From Euryodendron excelsum (Eukaryota > Streptophyta > Magnoliopsida > Ericales > Pentaphylacaceae): DNA of 64,000 nucleotides. This document shows, piece by piece, positions 1-12,600 of the stretch (positions are counted from its first letter, which is position 1; each line of letters opens with the position of its first letter). The translations under genes and the position numbers were made by a program. The notes under the pieces were generated by a model. That model was given only the letters and a program-made list of their open reading frames with translations. It made no database searches and was not told the DNA's origin. Location of the stretch: the NCBI GenBank assembly GCA_033060915.1, contig CM065383.1, forward strand, positions 17,451,501 to 17,515,500, written 5' to 3'.

Positions 1-255
1 GATGGAACCAACTCAAACCTACTCGGGTTGGTTCGGTTCGGTTATGGGTCCAAAAATTTAGGACCAACCAATATTGGGTAGGTTCGGGGTTTAGCACAAA
101 CCCAACCATGAACACCCCTAGCTGATGCAGTCATCCAAAGGCCCTAAGGCAGTAAGGTGTGGCTTAGGAGAGAGACTCACATGCAAGCACCAAAACTAAA
201 AAAAAACCACTGAACTGTGAGTATAACGGAATACTCTATAACCATTTGAACATAC
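1..255. other. LARP1 intron 5 (partial) with a degenerate repeat at the window edge
   Basis: Positions 1-120 contain repeated GGTTCGG/AACCAAC motifs typical of dispersed, degenerate plant repeats. No coding exon follows the donor site at 255-254, so the next LARP1 exon is outside the window. Confidence 0.5.
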
Positions 256-3200
256 CTGCACTTCCACTACACTTGAATTGCGCATAGCATCCAATATAAG
301 CTGGATATTATCTGTCAAAAGCATAACCTGTAAAGCGAGCAGAGGAATGAATTTGTCTTCTGCATTAGAAGCTAAAAAAGAAATTTAGAAAAGCATGCTT
401 TGAGTTGCATATTTGTATTATAACCAATAAAATAAATAAGCAATTAATAAGTAAATACGCTGTTGCTGAAAGACTAGAGGATATGCAAGGATAGAATACT
501 AAAAAAAAAATAAAGAGGATGATGATGTTAAAGCCTTCTTTCACCATGCTTAAAGCAAGTCTGAAGATGGGATGTCCAACAACCGACCAGTAACAATAGA
601 ACATGAAGTCATTTACCTTATTCTCTAAGTGGTTCTTCTCAGTGTTCCAAGACTCTTTCCAAGTGACATGAAATTACTCTATTCCACTTTATTTGCAATC
701 CACTAGCCAATACGGCATCAAATGTTAGATACATTGAAGTCAATGTCAAACCAAAGTCCTATTCCTATCTGGGCTATGCCTATGGCTCAAGTAAACAAAA
801 AAGTTAGATACATCAAAGTCAACGTTACAGCAAAGTCCTATCTCTATTCAAGATTCACAAATTGTGCTTACATGCGAGAATCCAACACTCAAGATGAGCT
901 ATCTGAGCAATCTTGTCATCAACTACAAGGCTTGTACTAACAATATCCATAGACATGAAGTATAAATACATTTGGAGCGAGCACCAAAGTTTTAAGGAAA
1001 AAGGGACGGGGATCACTAAAAAGATAACAGTACCAGGCAAAATCAATCCTTCTAGTTAAACAAACAAGCATCTAGATAACACAGCAACCTTTGGAGAATG
1101 CCCGAAGAGAATAGAGAGGTGACTAAAAGGAAAAATCATACAAAGACAAACACAAGCAAAGACAAAAATGAAATAATAAAATGCAACTACAATTTGTCTA
1201 TGGCCAATCCATCCAACATTCATAGTTACGACAATGAAATTATAAAATGCAACAGCAATTTGTCCATGGCCAATCCATCCAACATCGATTGTTAGAACAA
1301 TAAACATGAATGTGACAGCAAGTTTCAACTATTACAAATGCAAATTGAACTTGTCAAATTTGTAAAATAGCTTTAAACAGAACCATCAAGCAATGCTGTG
1401 ACAAACGAATTTAAAGTTTAAACCATAAATTCTATAATTTCAACTGATTCAACTAAAAAAATCCATTTTATTCCTTTTAAGATACAGGAAAGAAGGAAAG
1501 AAGGGGGAGGGGGGAACCTAGGAAAAAATATAAAAATGTAAAGACAATTCATTAATCACTAATTAATCCAGTAGCCCTGTATCACCACATACACGAGGGT
1601 CAATACTCATATATAGTATCTACTTCCTCAGACAAACAAGTTCATTGTCAAAAAACAAGGATGCCATCTAGGAAGCTCTGAAATTCGACTTTCAAACTGG
1701 AATACACAAAATGGAACCATAATCCAACTGAGCTGTTGCTTTCATCCTAACTCTCATTACATACACAGATGCAGTAAGAAAAGCATCTTTCTTTTATTCT
1801 TGAGGTGGGTGAATGGATTATATGTTGCAATGGAAAATAATGGAACGTGAAACCATAGCCATTATGCAATCAGCTATTATGCCAATGTAAAAGTATTGCC
1901 ACAATTGACCTTTGAAACTGATGTTACTTCCTAACTGCAGCATGTGCCAACTACTTTTCCCTGCGCATTTTTTTTCCTTTTTTTTAATTTTTATCAATGG
2001 GTTGGAACTTGGAAGGGAATAATTTAGAAGGCTTCGGAATAAAGCCTCCACACTGCCTTCCTCCACAATTTTCTGCAAAGAGAATGGCTCTTATCTATCC
2101 AAAAGGACCACAAAAATCATATGGAATGCAAAATTCAATGTCACAAATAATCAGGAAGATTACCAAAATGATTGCAGAAGAAAAGGCAATGTTCATGCTG
2201 CAAAGCAGAAAATTAAATGATTCAAATCCATTATTATTTGAAAAGATGCTCATCTTTTAAGTTCAAAACAATAAACAATTGACAAAGTTCTACTTGACAT
2301 TGTCTATTGCTAAGAGCCCGAGTCCATTCGCTTGCATGGCAAATATATGTTCCCAACTTGACGATCAGTGTGTTGAGAGCAATTCACAAATACATTAGTC
2401 GTTCTGCAAGTTCACAAATACAAGAGTTTTGCCTCTAAAAATGAGAGGCAGACAAGTAGCTCTATAGGTCATACATCTAGGGGCCATGGTGCACTACCAC
2501 CCAACACTGCACCACTTTAAGGTGATGTTTGTTATTCCTAATCATCTAATGGACTTGTCCTTAAAAATTGTAAATAGCAATCCTGATCCTTCACAAAACA
2601 AAAACACTCATGAACATTCCACCAATTTCAAAATACTACATTTGTATACACATTAACATAGACATTTCAATGAACTAGAAGGAAAGTAAATAGATAGTCA
2701 CAGTGCCCTCTCAATGTTTGCATATACTCACACTGTGATACCCAAATAGAAGTGATCGTTTTGTTGTCATTTGAAAAGCCTTTGTGGCAGATTATGATCA
2801 CATCTCTTATGATACCAAAAGAGATGTGATCATAATCTGCCACCACTTTTTTTTTACCATTGCGCTTGAAAACATGCAACTAAATTTCCTTAATTTTTCC
2901 CAATTTCTTCCCCCTTCTACTTCTGAAAAGGGCTTAAATCCATAAAGAGTAAACAACGAAATAAAGCTATTCCTGTGAACTTTAAAAATCAAGTTTCATT
3001 GCAACCGAACTCGAGAAACTGCATTTTCTAGCCTTTCCAGAGACTTACACAAGAATGCAATAATATAGACACTATTGTAGAGGTTTTATAATAGGTTAAA
3101 CCTTCCCCCTAGGGATAACTTCTAACGACACACTCCAGGTTGCAGGTGATCCATCCAAGTATATACTCCCCAATAGATCAATTAGGGTCTGCAATTACTC

Positions 3201-5974
3201 AATGGACTATAACTTCAGTCAGATCCTTATATGCTTGACATAATTGCAAATAGATTGTCATACATCACTAGTCATGTGTTACACAGCTCATGCAACACAA
3301 ATTGAAATCTAGAAATTACATATATGAGTTTACCCTCTAACGTGATCTATAAACTCTTTGAAAATGCAAAACTTTATATGAAACGTAATTGATGCATTAA
3401 CTGCCTCAACATACCCATTATATCTATATTAAGTTATTGAAAAACCATGTATTCTAGAAACTGAAAATACCCTTTGCCTTGACTATCCAAGACAAACAGA
3501 CATCAAATAGAACAGCAAAAGGAGGGAAGGTCAGACATACTATGACCAAGGATCAAAATTTCGTTTTGAGGGGTCGTTTCGGTTGGCTCGGAAACAAAAA
3601 CGTTTCGAAAATATTTCAGAAATATTTCAGAATGTTTCGGAAACATTTCAAAAGTGACAAATATTAAAATAGTAAAATACAATCTTTTGTATAAAAATTG
3701 TATACCTTTTATAAAAATTTTAAATTCGGGTTAATACAACTTATTGTTTAGGTATATAGCATTGTGTTTTGGTGCATTTTTCTATATTTCAGTGTGTTTT
3801 GATTGTAATAATAGTGTTTCGTTATTCCACTAGTGTTTCGTTTCGGTCCCTTAGAAAACGGAAACGTTTCGGCCATTTCAGTGGAAACAAATAGAAATTT
3901 TGTTCCTTGACTGTGACACAGAGGCCACAAAGCAACAACATAAATAAATTGCAATATATTGTGAAAACTGAAAAATTAAAACAGACAATCTGGATTCAAA
4001 GAAACTATCACCTATTTCATATTAGGTATGACAACAAAACAAATCACATCAAACTCATCAATTCCTAGGAAAGATGGAAAAACAAAAAAGATTTGTGAGT
4101 TCAACGTGCTTTGCGTCAGCAGTTTCACCAGACGCAGCCTATTCACCAGATGTTTCTCGAACATAGATATCATGTTATTTAAGGGCATCAAGAATAGAAT
4201 AGATTATGCTAAATATAGAGCTCTTTGTACAATCAACTGCCAACCATGAGGATAAACGTTCACCTAACTACCAAATCCTAGATCCTACAATTTGGACATA
4301 CCCTCCGCCATGCTTGTCTTTATGTTAATTAGATGTTTACTAGACTACGAATATATCCGTACATACCAATACATCCAAACAACTATATATATATGCATGC
4401 AACTTTCAATAACATGTTTACAATCTCAAAAGTACATACAAAGCAGTAAAACATCAGAAAATTACATATATATACATACAAACTAACAGGCACATATAAA
4501 ATAGTGAAAAAAAATGGAATCTAATGAAAACGATGCACAAACTATTAAAAAGATAAAAATAAAGTTGAGGTATAGAAGCTATAATTGTGGATAAAAATCA
4601 ATTCTATGGATGATAAAAAAAAACCAGAAGAGATACTAAACATACTAGTCCTTAAGCATAAGGTATAGGAATTACAATTGACCCATTTAATTTGGTAACC
4701 AGCCCTGGGCCACCCCTAATAATACGGGTTTGGGAGGGAGTAAACCACAATGGGGCGGTCTGGAAACTCAATTTGAAACGCAACTCAAGTTTGGGTGCTC
4801 CGCCCCAATTACACGTGTTTTAGTAAACACCCTTACACCATGTCCTTTGTGCTCTGCCCACTTTATGCTGTCTGCCCACTTTTGTGTGGGCACATTTGAC
4901 CATACGCATAGTCTAGGAAGCGGAACACGGACACACCAATACAATAAGTTAACAAAAATGCAGGATACAACATGGTGACACAGCAAAAATATATATTTTT
5001 TTTACTCAAAAATATTGAAAAAATTGCAAAGTACCACTAATTATAATTTTTGTTCTTTTTTGGGGATAACAAGGGTATCCCCACCTTTAGTGGGACTACT
5101 CCCCTTTAGGGAGGGAACTAGCGCAGCAACCCCCCACCACGACTCCCCACTTAAATCACGAGTTTAATTTCAGGGGAAATCGACCTCGAGACTGTGCGCC
5201 TCACCACACAGTCTCTTGCTCGCCCTTACCACTAGGCCACCTTGTGGGTGGGTAAAATACCACTAATTACAATTGTAAAATATGTATTCCATAACTTAAA
5301 CGTCAAATTAGGTATAAATCCATACTACTATTATTTTACCACTGCATTCAAAGTTATTTTTTTAAAACTTACAATGTGTTTAATCGATAGACACGCGTCA
5401 CTCAAGTGTCCAAAGCATGTTTGGCTCAAAAAAACATCTAAAAATAATACAATTCATTTAGAAGCGTGTGTGACACGTGTTGGAGAAGTGCTTGATAAGT
5501 GTCATGTCTCATACGAACACAACACCTTCTTCGAAGGGTCCGTGCTTCTTAACATATAGTTTTAGGGAAAGAGTCCTTCTATAAAAGATTTACAAAGATG
5601 TCATCTGTCGTATTTGAATTTTTTTTCTGAGAATGGTTTAGAATTAAGAAGGGAAGATGGAAAGGTAACAATTGGAATTCTAAAATTTACAAGTTGGACA
5701 CATAAAATGGAACTTCATAAACAAAAAAGTATAAGACTCAAATTGGAATGGATATATCCCATGAACTCATCTAGGGTTTTCATTGTGTCATTTCCCTCTT
5801 TCATCTTCCTCTCTCTTTTTCATCAAATGAACAAACGAGACTCGCCAATGTCTCGTTCAAACGTTCATGAGGTCAAAATTAGGCATTTTGTCCCTTTGCT
5901 TTATGTGGATCGCTATAAATTCTTCAATAATGAATTATGAATACCCATAATCTACAAAAAGAAATTCTTGATAC

Positions 5975-6022
<48 letters not shown>

Positions 6023-9000
6023 CATACGAGATTGGAGTAAGGCAGGGCCAGGTTCCTTCAAATATAAAGGTTAGGTTAGGCCTAGGGTAGCATTCGGGGC
6101 AGGGCAAGTTTGGGGCAAGGTTCTCTTAGACTAGGCCATGTTCAAACAAGATCATAGGAATGCCTCATCTCAAGCCTAACACTTTGCCATCCGTAAAAAT
6201 GAATCACAAAATTGGCAGACTAATACAATAAAGTCCCATCAAAGCCAGAAGTTTTTGTTCTTTTCCTTAAAACCTTTTGAACAAGTTATCTCCCTCTAGT
6301 ATAAGGAAGTCATTTTCCAACTCAAATTCATATTACATTATGACTTGGGTCTACATGGTAGCAATTTAAGAACTTATTTTTACGGGAGTTTTCCAAGAAG
6401 TATCATTACTCTGCGGCATTTCTTACCTCACAAAGCAGACATTTCCACCACCTTTCTCCAAAGAGGAGATGCAAACTACAGCTATTGTTCCATTCTGCTT
6501 TTAGTCAAGATTTTACTTACATGCTTTATACTCAACAATAAGCTTCAAGAAGAACAAAATAGACCCAAAATCATCAATGTCCCCTAAAGTATATGAATAA
6601 ATAATTATCAAAAGTTCATAGAAAGATTGGGTTGTTGATAGAGGAACAAACCAAATCACTCAAAAGTCAAGCCCAAATCCTAAAAAGACTAGCCAAACAA
6701 GATGGCAAAGCAAAAGTCTAGAAAGTTAACAAAGGAATATGATTCCGACTCAAATTAAAAAGGAAATCTAACTTGATTATGCAAAATAGCCTCGGGAAAA
6801 ATGATTTCAGGGGTTCAATTTCCTGAAAACCCACTTTGCCTAAGAGGCATCATAAATGGTCAGCCTCACCTAACAACATAAATGAGGCATCAGCAACTGA
6901 ATTCCTTTGCAAGCTTCATAGGTATACCATCTTTCGATGTCTGATAGATAAATTCAAGTCCACACTAACTTTCCCAATCTCAACACCTTTTCCTTCATCA
7001 ACCGACTGAACTTCATTTTTTAAGATCTAGAACCAAGCAACAGCAACCTAATACCTTTTCATCCCTTATAAATCCGTGTGATTTCAGACCTCAGCTACAT
7101 TGAGACTGACGGTACAATTTCACCCCTTTTTTTTTATAACTAAAGGTACAATTTCACCATAGCCTGGCATAAACCTCAAAACGGAATTGAAGTTCTCAAA
7201 TACCATGTTGCCTTTCCCAGAAACAGTAGGTATGAGGATTTCTTGTTAAATTGAATGTGTTCTTGTGGTTTTAAAATTTTGAGCTGCTCAAAATATTAAA
7301 GGGCTGCAATACAACTCAATACTAGAGATATAGCCTGATATTTGCTACAATAGCTATATATCATGATACAAAAACGACATACAAGCATGTGAAAGCCTAA
7401 AAAAGTGCATCCTGATGGTCAAATAGATAAAAGAAGTAGTTTACCTCATGAAAATCCACGATTGCACAATTGCATAACATTTGCATAGTTTGCCAAGTCC
7501 TTTAAGTGTAAAAGAGAAATCCTTACCCTTTTTCCTCTATGAAATGTCCTTTCTTCTTTCCTTTTGTTTGTTTCTTTTTTGTTTTTTTTTGGCCAGTAAT
7601 AATTCACTCAATCAACTCACCCAATATTTCAAGACAAGGCAATAAATATCTTCTTCTCTTTTTTTTTTTTTTTATAAGCAGACGAGGCACATGATTTTAA
7701 CAACATATTAGGGATGACTTGGCCTTTTTTGCCTGCAGCATTTGAACAACATACCAACAATGCCTATTATGTATGTTGTGACTCATCAGGGCATCATAGT
7801 ATTAAACAATACTAAAGTGTTTTAATTCAAACATCACCTGTTGCTTACAATCAATAAACATATTTCCAAATTGAATCCTGCCAGCATCGGTCAGCGTACA
7901 CATACTGCCACATTCTTCTACCTTTACATGCCTACTTGGGACAATAAAAGCATGGCATGACCTCAGTAGATAAATAATTCCTTATCTTTCTGAACATCTT
8001 CAAGCACTTACCAGTTCACACATCAAAACTGAGTTTAATTCTAGTAGGAGAAAAATTGCAGTCATGTATCTGAATTTAATTGAAGGAGAGAATAAAGACA
8101 CCAAGAATCAGTTCACATAACAGGAAACTTAAAACCACCTCTAAACAGCATCACATCAAGGCATGATGTCAGTGGGTTACTTAAAAGTACATCACCCATG
8201 GCACCAATGGTCCAAAGAAAACAACAACCCACTTGATATTCTAAAAAGGTTAGGGTAGCTAGGTCCAATCCTGTTCTACTCAACCAGTGGCCAGAAAGTT
8301 ATTTTATCTCTCATTTTGATAGGTGAAAAAATACCACCTTTAAAATTTTGCAATTTGAAATTCTGGACGTTTGATTTCCAAATGCTGGGCAATCCAGAAA
8401 CATCAATTCAAAAAATTATCTTAGCTAACAACAAATAGTATGTTTTTACTAATAATTTTTCCCCTACAAATAGAAAGGTGAAGATGTTGAGACAACATAA
8501 AGGGGAGAATACATATGCATTTGATAAGAACTCAAAAGGAAGGCTAACACCAAGGGCATCAAGTCTAAATTGCACAAAATGGCATGGCTATATGCAAAGC
8601 ACACTAATAATAGGGGCTGCACTGGTAACAACTTCCCCGTTTCTAATTTGAAAACTGCCAAGCACTAATTAGACAAGGAAGAGTACTTATCAAAGCGGAA
8701 AATGCACAATATGTGACTCTCCCAAAGCAAGATCATAGTATCGCGTTAGACAACCAGCAGTAACCCATGATTTTAAGAAGTCAGATGACATGACTCTTGT
8801 GAGTACACCTATCATCACCTCCAAGACAGCCCCACTTGTTGACCCTACCGGGCAACACTTGACCAGTCAACTCCATAAGATCACCTCCTAAGGGATCAAG
8901 CCATACTAGGTCGACGGCGGCGGAAGCAATGCCCTAGGCTGAAGTCCAAATTACATCCCGCTCGAGTAACCCTTGGTTCATCCAAGGGATCTCTGCCCGA

Positions 9001-9599
9001 GAAATGTGCAACCTCCAGCTCAAAACGTAAATAGCCTGACCAGAGGGACCTCTGAGCGCGTCTCTCCATTCCTTGTATCCCAACAAAGATCTCCTAAGTT
9101 AGCCTCCCCAGCTCATCTCTATTTCAATAAAAGACCAGCACCACGCCAGGTCAAGCGTAGGACCTAGAGTCCCTTAGGGTCGGTGCCCTAGTCAAAGGAC
9201 ACTCAAGCAACCCATGAATCCATGCTACGTAGGACCATCAGAGACTTGTGGATTGGTAGCTAGATATTGTGGGTTCATCAAGGCACCTGTCCCTCGCCCC
9301 GTGACCAGTCCTATTAGAGAGAGAGGCCCCCAATAGAAAACACCCAGAAGAAGACAAAAGCATTTTTGACAACCTCTATAAAGTTAAGCCAAACTCCCCA
9401 ACATTGGGCACTGCAGAGTTAACCTTCACATTGTCGGACCAAGGGCAGATCCAACCACCTTTGAGCACTTGATACTCTTCAAAAATCGGCTCATCTTCCC
9501 AAAGCCCCTCACCTATAAAAAGGCATCATCATTGTCATCATCCATCATCATCATCATCATTAGAAATGAACAACAACGCAATACTCCTTATGGTTCACT

Positions 9600-9674
<75 letters not shown>

Positions 9675-12600
9675 TTGGTCGGCACTATACAATGAATACC
9701 ATAACTTCTCAGGAGAGCATCCATGAATCCGTTCGGCCCCAAGCATCCACAATTCCACATGGGTGACAACAAATCCAACAGGAGAAACCAAATAGAACCA
9801 TACAACAAATGATTCACTAATCAACTGACAAAAATGAATGCAACCATAAACAAACGGTCCATGTAGTAACAGCATAAAAAACAAGTCTGATTGCATCTCA
9901 AATTTTCTAATTTATCAGGCAACATAACCTGATCCATCCTTGCACAATTTATGAGATGAAATGACAAAAACCATAACAACATGCAAATATTCCACAGAGA
10001 TTAGCATCCAGATTCTGGTTACTAAAACCAGAAGAAAGCTTCTATATTGTTCTTTCAAAGTTCTATGATACCACACAAACAAGTCAACAAATGCAGTAAC
10101 ATCAGGATATTCAGTCTTCTTACCAAAGAGAATATTACATCATAAGCAAATCTGATCAGGATTCAACACAGAAAACCACACCTCCTCAAAAGAAAAGAAC
10201 AAATATTGGTGTTATCTTACCTTGTGAAATATCCTGCCAATTGCCTATAATCATATGGATATTATACTCTGGTATGCGCAACTATGTGCATCACATCTAT
10301 TGTGTGTAATATGTGCAAGCTCTGACCCAAGCAGGTGGCCAAGTTGTCTGTACTCTGTACTAAAATCTACCGATAAGAGATATGCATGCAAGTTGAGTCA
10401 AAATAAAGTCAAACGTGAAATGTCAGGCAGGGATAGAGTGTAGAGAACTGTAATCACAATTATTAACTTGCTCGAACACCACGTTAAATTATTAAGTTCC
10501 ATATATAAACTGCCTTTTGCACCATCTCACAAACCATGCATGTCTAAAACATAGCACATTTAAAAGGAAAATGATAACATGTGCCCCTAGGGCACATTTA
10601 AGCATGCTTTGTTTGGTTGTACAAAGTGTTGAAAATTGAGTTTTCACACTTTTTACTACTGCAAAAACAATTTTCAACACTTAGTACAACCAGACAAAAT
10701 GTGTTTAAAATGTGCCTTAAGGGCACATGTTAGAAAGACCCTATTTAAATTTAGCCTAACATAAAAACATTGGAGTTTATTGGTCTCCCTTTAGGAAGAG
10801 GAACAAGAATCCATATAAAGCTTCATCTACCAGATACAAAAACAACAAAGCTCACACAGATGAGACTGATTCTTAAGAGAGTGCAATCCTCATAGTATAA
10901 GAATTCAAGCCATGGGATCACAACAATCAATCCCATAGAGAGAATGACTCCAATCAAAAGAAGGAAAAGCACAATCCAATGCCCCCAAAAATATAATTCT
11001 AGGCAAGCCAGAACTGCTGGAAAATTGAAGGTTTTAACTCACTGGTTCTTCCATTTATTTCTGTACAGTGAGAGTCTAATCTTAGAATATGTACACAGCC
11101 ACAAAATATCACCTTATCTCCATATGACAATAAAGGAAACAGGAAAAACAAAGACAAAAAAAGTAATCAAAGTGAAGGTCATCAATACAGAACATGATAT
11201 AAGAAGAAAATGTGAAGCAATAAAAATAAAATATCACAATCTGAAGGACAAGGATCTTAAATGCAAGGCAAGAAACAAAATAAGATTGCTTGAGAGCTTA
11301 ATATATAACGTAGAATTGTCCTATTTTGTTGTTCTTAATGTATCACTAAACATACTGAATTTGGTAAACAGTAGCATGGTTGATGATACCAAATATATTA
11401 TCTCCAAGCCCTGTAACAATTGAAATCTATGATTTCCTATGCCGCACAAGTGACTTAAGATGGAAAAGAAACTCATTTTCAAGAATTACCTATAAAGAAA
11501 GGATACATAATAAATATCAGAAAGTCTTATCATCAAGAATAACAAGCAGAAAGCCAGGAATTTATTATCCCAGAGAACTCACTTTTTTGAAGCCTGCTAT
11601 TAATTTAATGGGAACCCAGCCTTGGTCATCCATGTTCTGCCTCAAGAATGTATCTTTAATTAAATTCTCATTACTGCAATAAATAAATAAGAGGTGCACT
11701 GGTCATTAAGTTCACAACCGCAAAAGGGAAATAAACTAGTTATGATCACCTTTACAAATTAAGGCAAACAGTAAAATAAGGTACCTGAAATAATAATCTA
11801 TCTGATTCACTATCTTAATATGCAATTGTGGATCTGGAGCAGAAAAAAACATGGCATGAGGCGGTATTGATGCAGCAATAGGCACACCTCTAAGGGACTC
11901 TGGAGGTGGAGCTGGAACATAAATCACCGGGGGTGGAACTTCTGCGAACAGAAGGAGATGTTGGGATAAACTCAAACATTGAAGTCATATGACATCAGAA
12001 GAATATCTTACCAGGGTAAACCATAGTGTTGCCAAAAGGTCGCATAGGCACTGGCGGAGGAGGAATGAATGGGGTAGAACCATGTGGTGGGGGTCGTATG
12101 AAGCCCCTAGAAACAAGACTTTGAGGCTGCATGTGAGCATCTCTGCCATTAAAACTTCGATGAGAATTCCATTCATGATTCCTCCGGTCCTGATCCCGCC
12201 TACCCACACTGCCCCCATAATTGTGATGGTAAGAACCATCACCACGAGGATGAGGACCACCATTGCCCCTCCTAAATGAATTGCGTTGCTGTGGGTGATC
12301 ATTCCCACCATGGGATTGTGACCCAAATCCTCCCCTTTGTCCACTTTCCTTATGCGTATGGTCCCTTAAAGAAGACTCTGGAACAGCTGACCCGGATTTT
12401 CCACTATTATTAGAAGGCACTTCCACTGCAGGACCCAGTGGTGGTGGCGGCGGCGGCTGAGGGAAGCCACCATTAGCGGTTACATTTCCACTTGAACTCC
12501 CACCAACGCGTTTCATAGACTTCTGGCGTGTGGGTGTTACATAGTTTGGAGTTAAATTAGGGTTTGTATTATTTGTGATGATCTGTTTCTGTGTAGAAGA

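Larger units (their letters stand above)
328..11582 (-). other. LARP1 intron 4, 11.26 kb, repeat-bearing
   Basis: Donor GT at 11582-11581 follows the exon ending in FKK. Acceptor AG at 329-328 precedes the exon that starts VMLLTDN, and the phases join exactly. I see no convincing second gene inside. The intron carries a perfect hairpin (2784-2843), a hAT-type MITE (3547-3909), a tRNA-derived SINE (5049-5257), CT microsatellites (5980-6021, 9601-9671), a GC-richer promoter-like segment (about 8760-9780) and a foldback element (10575-10732). The rest is unassigned AT-rich DNA. Confidence 0.85.

Noticed and set aside
5061..5250. Possible functional tRNA gene on the minus strand
   Set aside because: A and B boxes are present but no cloverleaf can be drawn, and the A-rich tail and flanking duplication show it is a SINE.
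5242..5940. Two plus-strand frames of about 105 codons
   Set aside because: Low-complexity repeat-derived sequence in LARP1 intron 4; no domain, no splice partners.
7839..7928. Exon-like minus-strand stretch with plausible splice borders, reading ...CGSMCTLTDAGRIQF...
   Set aside because: A 30-codon isolated frame inside LARP1 intron 4. The LARP1 reading frame joins perfectly without it, I recognise no family, and no partner exons are nearby.
9560..9896. Open frames rich in Ser-Leu or Arg-Glu
   Set aside because: Produced by the CT microsatellite at 9601-9671.
10944..11423. 159-codon plus-strand open frame
   Set aside because: Lies inside LARP1 intron 4, is A-rich and Lys/Ile/Asn-rich, and has no recognisable motif.
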